Below the pieces are notes generated by a model. The model was not told the DNA's origin. It did no database searches and was given only the letters and a program-made list of their open reading frames with translations. DNA of 64,000 nucleotides from Acidobacteriota bacterium (GTDB lineage: Bacteria > Acidobacteriota > Terriglobia > Bryobacterales > Bryobacteraceae). Position 1 is the stretch's first letter, and the number at the start of each line of letters is the position of its first letter. The position numbers were made by a program, and so were the translations under genes. The stretch is taken from NCBI GenBank assembly GCA_026394015.1, contig JAPKZA010000235.1, forward strand, positions 25,534 through 89,533. Direction: 5' to 3'. This document shows, piece by piece, positions 19,851-28,788 of the stretch.

Positions 19851-22231
19851 CGCAGACCCTGCAGGACCGCTTCGCCGACCTTCCCCTTGTTCGCAAGCTC
19901 GCCGCCCTCACTCTCGGCACTTGCGCCGTCTCCCTCACCCTCGCCTGCGCCCTTTTCGCCGGCTACGAACTTGTCGAATCCCGCCGCGCGGTGGCCGGGG
20001 AACTCACGGCCGTTGCCACCATCCTCGCTGAGACCGCCAGCGCGGCCGTCAGCCTCGACGATAGCCGAGCCGCCAACGAAATCCTCACTTCGCTTCGCTC
20101 CGATGCCCGCGTCCAGGAAGCTTGGGTCAAAGATAGTCAAGGCACCCTTCTGGCGCGCTTCTCGCCCGCTGAACTCCCGGCCTCATCCCCCCCGCTTCTC
20201 GAAACGGATGACGGTGCCGTTTGGACCGGCGGCCAACTCCGCGTCCAGGTCCCCGTCCGCCTCGACGCCGAACGCATCGGAACGCTCTCCCTCCGCTCGC
20301 AAACAGCCGATGGCCTCGCCCGCGCCAAGTCCTATCTCGCCATCGCCGCCATCGTCCTTCTTGTCTCGCTCGCCACCGCTTGGCTCGTCCTCCTCCGCCT
20401 CCAACCCTTCATCTCCCAACCCGTCCTCGACCTCGCCACTTTAGCCCAGGAAGTGGCTTTATCCGAAAACTACACCCTCCGCATGCCCCATCGCCGGCGC
20501 GACGAAATCGGCCAACTCATGACCGCCTTCAACCGCATGCTCGAACAGATCGCCGCCCGCGATGAACAGCTGGCCCTCCATCGCGGACGCCTCGAACAAG
20601 AGGTCGCAGCCCAAACCGCCCAACTCCTCGCCGTCAACCAGGAACTCCGCGCCGCCAAAGAACGCGCCGAGGATTCCACCCGCCTCAAAAGCGAGTTCCT
20701 CGCCAACATGAGCCATGAAATCCGCACGCCGATGAACGGCGTCCTCGGCATGACCGGCCTCGCTCTCGAAACCGATCTCTCCCCCGAACAGCGCGAGTAC
20801 CTCTCCGCCGCCAAATCCTCCGCCGAATCCCTGCTCGGCATCATCAACGACATCCTCGATTTTTCGAAGATCGAGGCCGGTAAAATGCGCCTCGACCAAG
20901 CCCCCTGCTCTCCCCGCGAACTCGCCGCCGACAGCCTTCGCGCCGTCGCCCTCCGCGCCGCCGAAAAACAGGTCGAACTCCTCTGCGATATCCCCTCCGA
21001 CGTCCCCGCCGCCGTCCTCGGCGATCCCCAACGGCTTCGCCAAATCCTCCTCAATCTCCTCAGCAACGCCGTGAAGTTCACCCCCACCGGCTCGGTTACC
21101 CTCCGCCTCCGCGTCAACGAAAGCAACCTCCGGTGGGAAATCGAAGATACCGGCATCGGCATCCCCGCCACCAAGCTCAACGCCGTCTTTGCCTCCTTTG
21201 AACAAGCCGACGGCTCTCATTCCCGCCGCTTCGGGGGAACCGGTCTCGGACTTTCCATCTCCCGCCAACTCGTCCTCCTCATGGGAGGGGACATCGGCGT
21301 CTCCAGCGAACCCGGACGCGGCAGCTGCTTCTGGTTCTCCGTCCCGCTCCTCCCCGCCCCCCTCTCGACGCCACGCGATCTGCCCCCTCTCCCCTCACGC
21401 CGCGTCCTCATCGCCAAACGCTCTCCCGCCGCCGCCTCCTTGCTGGCTCGCTCGCTGGAAGCTTGCAACTGCCGCTCCTCCATCGCCTCCTCCAGCCAGG
21501 AAGCGCTCCATCTCGTCTCCTACGCCGACCCCTTCGATCTCTACCTCGTCGATCTCCACCTTCCCGATGGCAGCGGTCTCGAGCTCCTCAGCGGGCTCCT
21601 CCGCCACCGGCCCATCGCCGTCCCAGTCGTCATCGTCGACCCCCTCCAACTCGCCGCCGGCATTGCGGACGGACGCGCCGTCGGCGTTCACCAGTACCTC
21701 ATCGGCCCCGTCTTTGAACAAGACCTCCGCCGCCTTCTCGACGATCTCACTGAGGCTGCCGCCCCGTCTTTCACCACCCCCCTCCAAACCCGATCCCTCC
21801 GCATCCTCCTCGCCGAAGACAACGCCGTCAATCGCCTCGTCGCCACCCAAATGCTCTCCAAGCGCGGCCATCGGGTCACCTCCGCCACCAACGGCTTTGA
21901 AGCGGTCGCCGCCATCGAACGCGAATCCTTCGACCTCATCCTCATGGACGTCCAAATGCCCGAAATGGACGGCTACGAAGCCACCGCCGCCATCCGCCAA
22001 CTCCAATCCGCCCTCCAAATCCACACCCCGGTCATCGCCCTGACCGCCCACGCCATGCAGGGCGACCGCGAACGCTGCCTCGAAGCCGGCATGGACGAAT
22101 ACGTCGTCAAGCCGATCGCCGCCCAAGACCTCTTCGCCAAAATCGACCTCGTCACCAGCCCCGCCGCACGCAGCGCAAGATACTCCGACAAAGCAGGGGT
22201 CATTTCCCCCGAAACTCCCCTTCCAACATAG
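19847..22231 (+). CDS. CHASE8-HAMP hybrid sensor histidine kinase with two receiver domains
   Basis: 794 aa. Order: TM1 (about 18-42), periplasmic CHASE8 (about 42-160; [15 protein letters not shown] lead, [20 protein letters not shown]), TM2 (about 165-188), HAMP, coiled coil, HisKA with [16 protein letters not shown] (His290), HATPase_c ([29 protein letters not shown]), a degenerate receiver (about 520-630; the acidic pair is replaced by AKRS, Asp kept in [10 protein letters not shown], switch Lys lost), and an intact C-terminal receiver (LLAEDNAVN, Asp701 in [16 protein letters not shown]). No output domain is fused, so phosphotransfer must go to an unseen partner. It overlaps yfiR by 4 nt. 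Confidence 0.93.
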   Translation: MTQTLQDRFADLPLVRKLAALTLGTCAVSLTLACALFAGYELVESRRAVAGELTAVATILAETASAAVSLDDSRAANEILTSLRSDARVQEAWVKDSQGTLLARFSPAELPASSPPLLETDDGAVWTGGQLRVQVPVRLDAERIGTLSLRSQTADGLARAKSYLAIAAIVLLVSLATAWLVLLRLQPFISQPVLDLATLAQEVALSENYTLRMPHRRRDEIGQLMTAFNRMLEQIAARDEQLALHRGRLEQEVAAQTAQLLAVNQELRAAKERAEDSTRLKSEFLANMSHEIRTPMNGVLGMTGLALETDLSPEQREYLSAAKSSAESLLGIINDILDFSKIEAGKMRLDQAPCSPRELAADSLRAVALRAAEKQVELLCDIPSDVPAAVLGDPQRLRQILLNLLSNAVKFTPTGSVTLRLRVNESNLRWEIEDTGIGIPATKLNAVFASFEQADGSHSRRFGGTGLGLSISRQLVLLMGGDIGVSSEPGRGSCFWFSVPLLPAPLSTPRDLPPLPSRRVLIAKRSPAAASLLARSLEACNCRSSIASSSQEALHLVSYADPFDLYLVDLHLPDGSGLELLSGLLRHRPIAVPVVIVDPLQLAAGIADGRAVGVHQYLIGPVFEQDLRRLLDDLTEAAAPSFTTPLQTRSLRILLAEDNAVNRLVATQMLSKRGHRVTSATNGFEAVAAIERESFDLILMDVQMPEMDGYEATAAIRQLQSALQIHTPVIALTAHAMQGDRERCLEAGMDEYVVKPIAAQDLFAKIDLVTSPAARSARYSDKAGVISPETPLPT

Positions 22232-22642
22232 CCATCAGGACCAGCGACCGAAATCGTCCCCCCTGCCAAATACACTCCCGCATCGTCCCTTCCTCGACAA
22301 ATCCCAACGCCCGATACGTCCGCCGAGCCCGCTCGTTATCCATGTAAATGTCCAGCCACAAACGATGCGCCGCCAACTCCGTAAACACCATCTCCAGCAC
22401 CAACTCTAAGGCTCGCCGTCCCAACCCCTGCCCCGGACGCGAAACCACCACCCGCTTCAATTCGATACACCGATTGTTCGAATCCAGCCCACAAAGAATC
22501 ACAGTTCCCACCGGAAGCCGCCGCTCCTCCACGACGAAGTAACACGCGTCCCGCGACGCCAACCTCTCGGCGTAAACCTCCTCCCCACCAATGCCAAGAG
22601 GAACGGCAGATCCGCCGCCGTGGCCCTACGAAGCGTCACCAT
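22200..22642 (-). pseudogene. GNAT acetyltransferase with a 1-nt frameshift
   Basis: The N-terminal strand/helix MVTLRRATAADLPFLLALVG is in one frame (from 22642) and the remainder (GEEVYAERLASRDACYFVVEE... to GFVEEGTMRECI) is in another. They join at the G-run 22586-22583, which is one G too short for continuity. Restored, the protein is about 147 aa and typical of RimJ/L-like GNATs: VVVSRPGQGLGRRALELV is the acetyl-CoA loop. The break lies in a homopolymer, so an assembly error is as likely as true decay. The 3' end overlaps the kinase gene by 32 nt, tail to tail. Confidence 0.75.
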
Positions 22643-22667
22643 CCCAACATCGTAATATGAGGATGCC

Positions 22668-24095
22668 ATGCTCACCCGCCGCCAACTCCTCGCCGCCTCC
22701 TCTCTGACCACCCTCCCCCTCGCCGCCGCCACCCCGCCCCTCCCCCTCCACTCCCGCCGCGAACTCTTCGTCGACCACTACCTCATCGATTCCCTCACCG
22801 GGGCCGAACTCCGCCTCGCCCAGCCCATCGACGCCGGACCCGTCTTCCAATTCGACCGCCCCTGGGAAGGCCGCTTCTGCAACTACGCCACTGTCATCAA
22901 AGACGCGGGAACATTCCGCCTCTACTACCGCGGCGTCCCCAACGCCGGCGCCGATGGCCGCGGCGACGAAGTCTATTGCTACGCCGAATCCCCCGACGGA
23001 ACCACCTTCCAACGACCCAACCTCCAACTCCACTCCGTCCGCGGCACCGATACCAACAACGTCATCCTCGCCGGCACCCCGCCCCTCCAACACAACTTCT
23101 CTCCCTTCCTCGATACCCGCCCCGGCGTCCCTCCCGCCAGCCGATACAAAGGTCTCGCCGGCACCAGCAAAAGCGGCCTCGTCGCCTTCCATTCCCCCGA
23201 CGGCCTCCGCTGGACCCCCATCCGCACCGAACCCGTCCTCACCCAAGGAGCCTTCGACTCCCAGAATCTAGCCTTCTGGTCCGAGGCCGAACAGCAGTAC
23301 GTCTGCTACTACCGAACCTTTAAAAAGATCGGCTCCACCGGCTACCGCTGGATCTCCCGTGCCGTCAGCCCCAACTTCCTCGACTGGAAAATCGAAGGCG
23401 AAGTCTCCTTCGGCAACGCGCCCCCCGAGCATCTCTACACGAACCAAACCAGCCCCTATTTCCGCGCTCCCCATCTCTATCTCTCCCTCTGCGCCCGCTT
23501 CCTCCCCGGCCGCCAAGTCCTCTCGGAAGCCGAAGCCCGCGCCATCAACGTCGACCCCGCCTATTTCAAGGATTGCTCGGACGCCGTCCTCCTCTCCTCC
23601 CGCGGCGGCACCCAATTCGACCGTACCTTCCTCGACGCCTTCCTCCGCCCCGGCCTCGGCATCGCCAACTGGGTCTCCCGCTCCAACTACCCCGCCCTCA
23701 ACGTCGTCCCCACCGGCCCGGAGGAACTGTCGTTCTACGTCGTCCGCAACTACGGCCAGCCATCCATCCATCTCCGCCGCTACACCCTCCGCCTCGACGG
23801 CTTCACCTCCCTCCATGCCGGCTACTCGGGCGGTCAGATGATCACCAAGCCCTTCACCTTCGCCGGCGCCCAACTCGAAGTCAACTTCGCCACCTCCGCC
23901 CCCGGCGGCATCCACCTCTTCCTCGAAACCCCCTCCGGCACCCCACTCGTCGAATCCACCGAACTCATCGGCGATCAAACCGCCCGCTTCGTTCAGTGGA
24001 AAACCATCGAATCACTCACCCGTTGGTCCGGCCAACCCGTTCGCCTCCGCGCTACCCTGAAAGATGCCGACCTCTTCGCCATCCGGTTCGTCTGA
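22668..24095 (+). CDS. exported five-bladed beta-propeller (GH32/43/68-like) protein
   Basis: 475 aa with a Tat-like leader MLTRRQLLAASSLTTLPLAAA. The mature protein starts LHSRRELFVDHYLIDSLTGAELRLAQP and carries repeated propeller strands (FRLYYRGVPN, CYAESPDGTTFQRPNL, LVAFHSPDGLRWTPI, QYVCYYRTFKK), as in the many uncharacterised glycosidase-like proteins of Planctomycetes and Acidobacteriota, followed by a beta-sandwich tail (KPFTFAGAQLEVNFATSAPGGIHLFLET). Catalytic residues could not be assigned. It probably acts on plant or microbial glycans outside the cytoplasm. It is divergent from the GNAT gene with 25 bp between, and overlaps the ankyrin gene by 32 nt. Confidence 0.65.
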   Translation: MLTRRQLLAASSLTTLPLAAATPPLPLHSRRELFVDHYLIDSLTGAELRLAQPIDAGPVFQFDRPWEGRFCNYATVIKDAGTFRLYYRGVPNAGADGRGDEVYCYAESPDGTTFQRPNLQLHSVRGTDTNNVILAGTPPLQHNFSPFLDTRPGVPPASRYKGLAGTSKSGLVAFHSPDGLRWTPIRTEPVLTQGAFDSQNLAFWSEAEQQYVCYYRTFKKIGSTGYRWISRAVSPNFLDWKIEGEVSFGNAPPEHLYTNQTSPYFRAPHLYLSLCARFLPGRQVLSEAEARAINVDPAYFKDCSDAVLLSSRGGTQFDRTFLDAFLRPGLGIANWVSRSNYPALNVVPTGPEELSFYVVRNYGQPSIHLRRYTLRLDGFTSLHAGYSGGQMITKPFTFAGAQLEVNFATSAPGGIHLFLETPSGTPLVESTELIGDQTARFVQWKTIESLTRWSGQPVRLRATLKDADLFAIRFV

Positions 24096-24891
24096 GTCCT
24101 TCGAGGAAGCCGTCGACGCCGTCGTCAACGGAGACCTCTCCAAACTCCAATCGCTCCTCCAAACCTACCCCGACCTCGCCCAAGCCCGCTCCACCCGCTT
24201 CACCCACCGAGCGACCCTTCTCCATTACATCGCCGCCAACGGGACAGAAGACCACCGCCAGAAATCACCCCCCAACGCCGTCGCCGTAGCCACTGCCCTC
24301 CTCGACGCCGGTGCCGCCCCCGACGCCTTAGCCACTTTCTACGGAGGCGAGTGCACCACCCTGAGCCTCCTCATCTCCAGCCACCACCCCGCCCAAGCCG
24401 GCGTCCAGGTACCCTTAATCGACCTCGTCGTCGCCCGCGGCGCCTCGGTATATCCCGTAGAGACGGCCCTCGTCTTCGGTTACCGCGAAGCTGCCGAGGC
24501 CCTCATCCGCCACGGAGCCCCGGTAACTCTTCCTACGGCCGCCGCCCTCGGCCAAGCCGCGGGCGTCGAAGCCCTCCTCCCCACCGCCGACCCCCTCTCC
24601 CGCCACAGAGCCCTCGCCCTCGCCGCCCAATCCGGTCAACTCGAAACCACACAGATGCTGCTCGACGCCGGAGAGGATCCCAACCGCTTCAATCCGCCCG
24701 GCACCCACGGACACTCGACGCCCCTCCATCAAGCCGCGTTAGCCGGTCACCTGGAAGTCGTCCGTCTCCTCGTCGAACGCGGAGCCCGCCTCGACATCTG
24801 CGACACCATCCACCAGGGCACCCCGCTCACCTGGGCCGAGTACGGCAACCAGCCCAAAATCGCGGAATATTTGAAGTCGCGGAATACCTAG
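24064..24891 (+). CDS. ankyrin-repeat protein
   Basis: 275 aa, no signal peptide. At least five ankyrin-type helix pairs are seen: VVNGDLSKLQSLLQTYPDLAQ, ATLLHYIAANG, VATALLDAGAAPDALA, TPLHQAALAGHLEVVRLLVERGARLD, TPLTWAEYGNQPKIAEYLKSRN. The middle section (about 95-190) is more diverged. Probably a cytoplasmic protein-binding module; no enzymatic domain. The start lies within the end of the preceding gene, so it is likely co-transcribed. The stop overlaps a PIN-toxin remnant's stop as CTAG. Confidence 0.85.
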   Translation: MPTSSPSGSSESFEEAVDAVVNGDLSKLQSLLQTYPDLAQARSTRFTHRATLLHYIAANGTEDHRQKSPPNAVAVATALLDAGAAPDALATFYGGECTTLSLLISSHHPAQAGVQVPLIDLVVARGASVYPVETALVFGYREAAEALIRHGAPVTLPTAAALGQAAGVEALLPTADPLSRHRALALAAQSGQLETTQMLLDAGEDPNRFNPPGTHGHSTPLHQAALAGHLEVVRLLVERGARLDICDTIHQGTPLTWAEYGNQPKIAEYLKSRNT

Positions 24892-24968
24892 CGAATCGCG
24901 GCCTCCACGCTCTTGATCGTCACCCCTCCCGCCAGCAACACCGCATTCGTATCCAATAGGTAGCCAAC
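24888..24968 (-). pseudogene. stub of a PIN-domain (VapC-like) toxin
   Basis: Directly after the Phd antitoxin stop the minus strand reads VGYLLDTNAVLL, the first strand of a PIN toxin with its first catalytic Asp, then about 14 unrelated residues and a TAG that shares bases with the ankyrin stop. No recognisable start codon remains (GTT at the expected place). The other catalytic acids and over 80% of the domain are missing. It reads as a toxin truncated by deletion next to the ankyrin gene. Confidence 0.7.
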
Positions 24969-24970
24969 CT

Positions 24971-25195
24971 TTACCCGGCCAGGAACTCGTCTTCCGTCAT
25001 CGGCGCGTCCCAACCCGGTTTTAAGTGAATACGACCGCGTAGCACCCCTAACTGAACGGTCCGCTGCTCCTGCCGCGCCCGTGTCATCTGGACGACCGGC
25101 TTCCCGCTTCGGGTCATCATCACCTCTTCGCCCTCTTCCACCGCCCGGATCAACTGGGAGAGTTGGTTCTTCGCATCCGCGACTGACACTCGCAT
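24971..25195 (-). CDS. Phd/YefM-type antitoxin
   Basis: 74 aa starting MRVSVADAKNQLSQLIRAVEEGEEVMMTRSGKPVVQM, a complete Phd/YefM DNA-binding domain, then a C-terminal toxin-binding tail (GRIHLKPGWDAPMTEDEFLAG). The start at 25195 is preferred over a far upstream ATG at 25315, which would add 40 unrelated residues and overlap the next gene. Its toxin is reduced to a stub (24888-24968), so this is an orphan antitoxin. Confidence 0.85.
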   Translation of the reverse strand: MRVSVADAKNQLSQLIRAVEEGEEVMMTRSGKPVVQMTRARQEQRTVQLGVLRGRIHLKPGWDAPMTEDEFLAG

Positions 25196-25277
25196 AGTAG
25201 CTACAGAATGGCCATCATTTCTGGGTACCACAACATCACAGCCATCGCCTGATAGAGTCACATTCACCGCTGACTCC

Positions 25278-25652
25278 ATGACCAACACCGACTTCACATC
25301 CGTCGACGAATACATCGCCTCCCGGCCCGAAGCGACTCACAAGGTCCTCCAAAAGGTGCGAAAGGCTATCCAAGCGGCGGTCCCCGACGCCGAAGAACGA
25401 ATCTCTTACCAAATCCCCGCCTACAAACTCCCCACCGGCTTCGTCCTCTACTTCGCCGGCTGGAAGAGCCATTTCTCCATCTACCCCGCCCAACCTCATC
25501 TCGTCGAAGCTTTCAAGGAAGAACTCGCCCCCTACGAAGTGAACAACAAAGGCCCCATCCACTTCTGTCTCTCGGGCCCCCCCGTAAAACGAATCGGAAG
25601 AATCGCCAAGCTCCGCGCCCGAGACCTGGCCGCTAAGAAGGCTGAAAAATAG
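25278..25652 (+). CDS. DUF1801 (YdhG-like) protein
   Basis: 124 aa, cytoplasmic. FTSVDEYIASRPEATHKVLQKVRKAIQAAVPDAEERISYQIPAYKL and the later VLYFAGWKSHFSIYPAQPH, KGPIHFCLSGPPVKRIGRIAKLRA are typical of DUF1801 proteins, related to the iron-chaperone-like YdhG/frataxin-like group. No biochemical role can be assigned from sequence. It is divergent from the Phd antitoxin and its end overlaps the lycopene-cyclase-like gene by 20 nt, tail to tail. Confidence 0.85.
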   Translation: MTNTDFTSVDEYIASRPEATHKVLQKVRKAIQAAVPDAEERISYQIPAYKLPTGFVLYFAGWKSHFSIYPAQPHLVEAFKEELAPYEVNNKGPIHFCLSGPPVKRIGRIAKLRARDLAAKKAEK

Positions 25653-26373
25653 AAACCAAAGACCCCTTAGCCGCCCGCCAATCGAATCCATGGGTCACCT
25701 CGTAACCCACGCTCCACACCGCTCCCCCCGTTGCCGCAAACAAAAACTCCTCAATCGGAATGCCCATAATGGCCGGACCCCAAAGGTTTTGCAAAGACCA
25801 ATAGCGAGTCACGAATTCCGGGTACGGCAACAGAATCAGCACAAACAAGAACAAATAGACGAGCGCAAACACAAACCCGCCCCTCACCACCTGCCAAACC
25901 AAATCGCGTCGCCTTACGCAGGTAACCACCGCTCCCACAAAAAAAGCCGCGCTCATCGAATAGATTGAAGAACTCGGAAACAGACATTCCAACCCCAGGA
26001 ATACGACGACCACCACCAAAAGCGGAATCCAACGATCCCAATAGATCCGCTGCGCAGACGATTCGGAAGCCGTTCGTCGCCGCGCTTCCGCTACCCTCCC
26101 TTCAAACAACAAGTCCGACGCCACCGCGCCCACCCCACCAATCGCCGCCGACCACAGCCAGTCTTCAAGGCACATCTTTCCGCTCGGCAACCAATACCAA
26201 ATCGAAGGCGGTGCCCAATACTCCGGCACGAAGAAAATTCCGGTTAAGGCAAAGGGTGCCGCCACCAATGTGCCCCAGTAAAGGGGCCTCCGATTCCGCT
26301 GCCAAATCCAACAGACCATCCACGCCGCGACAAATACGATTGCCCCGTAGAGATAGGAGTACTGATAATCCAT
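25633..26373 (-). CDS. lycopene cyclase-domain membrane protein
   Basis: 246 aa with six to seven TM helices. It appears to hold two copies of the ~100-residue lycopene-cyclase domain (CrtYc/CrtYd, CarR type): the second has the hallmark NLWGPAIMGIPIEEFLFAATGGAVWSVGYE with the Pro-Ile-Glu-Glu motif, and the first the related FVPEYWAPPSIWYW...CLEDWLWSAAIGGVGA. Heterodimeric or fused cyclases of this type close the ends of lycopene to make beta-carotene. No other carotenoid gene is in the window, so the role remains inferred. It lies 15 bp after the secreted protein gene at 26389 on the same strand. Confidence 0.75.
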   Translation of the reverse strand: MDYQYSYLYGAIVFVAAWMVCWIWQRNRRPLYWGTLVAAPFALTGIFFVPEYWAPPSIWYWLPSGKMCLEDWLWSAAIGGVGAVASDLLFEGRVAEARRRTASESSAQRIYWDRWIPLLVVVVVFLGLECLFPSSSIYSMSAAFFVGAVVTCVRRRDLVWQVVRGGFVFALVYLFLFVLILLPYPEFVTRYWSLQNLWGPAIMGIPIEEFLFAATGGAVWSVGYEVTHGFDWRAAKGSLVSIFQPS

Positions 26374-26388
26374 CGCGGCGTCCCGGTC

Positions 26389-28671
26389 CTACAACTTCGG
26401 GATCATCCCGGACAGCATCTTGGCCAAATTCACCCGCGCACCAAAAAGGATCCGCACATCCCGCGGTCCGGCACCCAGATTCGCTCCCAATCCAATAAAC
26501 AAAGGGGTCCCAGGGATTTTGAACGACCCTCGGATATCCACCCGCACCGGGTAAAGCTCCGTCTTCGGATTAACCGGGTCTCGATAGCGAAACACCCCGT
26601 AGCGCCCAATTACGATATCGGCAAAGGATATGTTCTCCGGCGCGTCGTTCACGTCGCTCTTCAGCGCCATGTGACCAACCCGAATCCCGCTTCCATAGAA
26701 TTTGTACACACCGGGGTCGACCAGAGGCGTAAGGCCACCCGTGCCGATGTTATCACCGACCGTCATGAAACCGAATTTCACGATCGGAGCCATATACAAC
26801 GCGTTGTCCAAATTCTTAAACGTCCACTGCGTCCATGGCGCCGCAATCGGCGCATAGATGCCGTACTCAAAATAGCCAGACCCGGAGGATTGCAACGTCG
26901 TGCTGCTAATCTTGCTCGCTGTGTCAGCCGCCGCCACGGGCGTCTGATTCAACTGCGCATCGACGTAACCAGTCACCATGTAGTGCCAGTTCCGCCGAAT
27001 CCGCAGCGCCTCTTCGATCGACGACCTAATCCGCCCCTCGGGTGAATTCCGCCGCGCTGCTGTGACCTTCCCCATCGCCAAATCATTGAGTACGTCCTGG
27101 ACTTTACTACGATCAAGATTCAAGCTCGGCAACGCCCGCGTCATGTACGCCCTCTGTACCATCGGGTCGGCCACGTTCTGGTTCACGCTCCGCGTCACAA
27201 TGGGCTGCAACTTCCGGAACGGAATGAAGTTGTACTCCATGTTGAAACGCAAATAAGGGGCCGCCGCATTAAACTTCCCGCTCTTCTGCGCCACCACAGT
27301 TCCCAAGCTGAAATACGCCTTCACCCTCCCCCAATCGTACCCAGCCGGTGCCACTTCTAATCTCAACATCCCGAGCTCTTTTCCCTTATCGTCGAACCGA
27401 ACAATCTCAACCCCCTGCGCCTCCGCCAGACGCAATGGCGCGCTCGCGGAAAACGATCCTTTCTCCTTGTCAAACGTCACATCCAGTTTCGTGCCAATGC
27501 TCTTTCGGACTCCGGGTGATACCCCGGGAAACACCAAAACCTCCAGCGCCTTAGTGTCCTTCGGCACCGTTCCCGTAATGGCATCCTCGCCTTCCGTCGG
27601 CTGCTCCACCAAAATCCCTTTCTCCGGCGGCGTCGGCTCCGCTCCCGTCGAAGCCGTTCCCACAAAAGGATCGCCTTCGCCCTCCACGGCGGTCACCCGC
27701 ACCACCTCCCCAAAGCCCAGTTTAGTAACTTTGCCCGTGCACTCCACCGCATTCGCCGCGCACTTCTCCTCTGTCTCTCGATTCAGAAGCTCCCCCGGCT
27801 TCCCCTTATCGTCCGCTCGGAATCGCTCCACGTATACCTTCGTGGCCTTGTCAAAGGGCAGTGAACCCTTCGCAATCGAAAATCGAACCGTCTGATCTTC
27901 GTACTTCACCGGAGCCACCGTCAGAGAAAATACTTTCTCCTTCTCCTTTACCTTCTCTACTTTCTCTACTTTTGATCGACTCACCAGACAAGCCGCATCC
28001 AGACAGTAACGGACATCCACCTCTTGATTCGTCCCCACGGGCCGATCCAGCGTCACCTCGAACGCCCCATCCTTCAGCGTCGTTGTCTTCTGAGCTTGCC
28101 CCGGCGCCGTCACGATCACCGTTCCGCCTAAATATGGAGCCGCTCCTCGAACCGTCTGATCGCCCGCCGTCAATCCCTCAACCTGAATCTCGGCCAACTC
28201 CGGCGCGGCTGCCGCTGCAATAGGGGCAGGCGGCTCTGCCTTTGCCGGAGTCGGCGCGGGGTTGGCTACCGCTACCGGCACCGGAGCGGGTGGCGCTGCT
28301 GCGGCCCGAGGAGCAGGCACCGGAATAGCCGCGGAAACCGCAGGTGCCGCACCAACCACCGTGCTCCCTTCGAGCGTATACGCCTTCGTCCCTACCTTAT
28401 AAGTAAAGGTCACCTGCACATACTGGTTCACGAGCAAAGGTATCCCCTCCAGCATTATCTTTCCGTCGGTCACCGTCAGCGCCGGACCCAACGGCTGCCC
28501 ATTCACCTGCATCACAAGCGAGCCCTTTCGCAAAGGCGCTAACACCTTAACTGTGTTGATCCCAGCCACCAAAGGGGAGATCTGCAACGGAGTCAAGTCT
28601 TTCGGATCTTGTCCGTTCATCGCGCTGGTCGTAACCAAAAAGACACAAAAAAACGCTCGAAGAGTTGTCAT
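26389..28671 (-). CDS. large secreted protein with Ala/Pro linker, unknown function
   Basis: 760 aa from the ATG at 28671. Signal peptide (MTTLRAFFCVFLVTTSAMNG), an N-terminal beta-rich region (about 25-115), an Ala/Pro-rich linker (about 115-185), Ig-like strands (about 190-250 and 265-490) with a Lys/Glu stretch between, and a distinct C-terminal region (about 500-760) beginning WGRVKAYFSLGTVVAQ and ending in a beta pattern IGLGANLGAGPRDVRILFGARVNLAK, suggestive of an outer-membrane or surface barrel. A much longer in-frame extension (to 29511) is an antisense artefact over the sulfatase gene. No family is recognised. Confidence 0.7.
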   Translation of the reverse strand: MTTLRAFFCVFLVTTSAMNGQDPKDLTPLQISPLVAGINTVKVLAPLRKGSLVMQVNGQPLGPALTVTDGKIMLEGIPLLVNQYVQVTFTYKVGTKAYTLEGSTVVGAAPAVSAAIPVPAPRAAAAPPAPVPVAVANPAPTPAKAEPPAPIAAAAAPELAEIQVEGLTAGDQTVRGAAPYLGGTVIVTAPGQAQKTTTLKDGAFEVTLDRPVGTNQEVDVRYCLDAACLVSRSKVEKVEKVKEKEKVFSLTVAPVKYEDQTVRFSIAKGSLPFDKATKVYVERFRADDKGKPGELLNRETEEKCAANAVECTGKVTKLGFGEVVRVTAVEGEGDPFVGTASTGAEPTPPEKGILVEQPTEGEDAITGTVPKDTKALEVLVFPGVSPGVRKSIGTKLDVTFDKEKGSFSASAPLRLAEAQGVEIVRFDDKGKELGMLRLEVAPAGYDWGRVKAYFSLGTVVAQKSGKFNAAAPYLRFNMEYNFIPFRKLQPIVTRSVNQNVADPMVQRAYMTRALPSLNLDRSKVQDVLNDLAMGKVTAARRNSPEGRIRSSIEEALRIRRNWHYMVTGYVDAQLNQTPVAAADTASKISSTTLQSSGSGYFEYGIYAPIAAPWTQWTFKNLDNALYMAPIVKFGFMTVGDNIGTGGLTPLVDPGVYKFYGSGIRVGHMALKSDVNDAPENISFADIVIGRYGVFRYRDPVNPKTELYPVRVDIRGSFKIPGTPLFIGLGANLGAGPRDVRILFGARVNLAKMLSGMIPKL

Positions 28672-28788
28672 AGAAGCCTCGTCAAACCAAACTAGCGTAA
28701 TCGGTCCGCCTTTCGGGACAGCCCGAACCAAAAATGTTTGCGCACTACACACGTTGCCGATACAATTCAAACGCCGGAACGGCACTCG

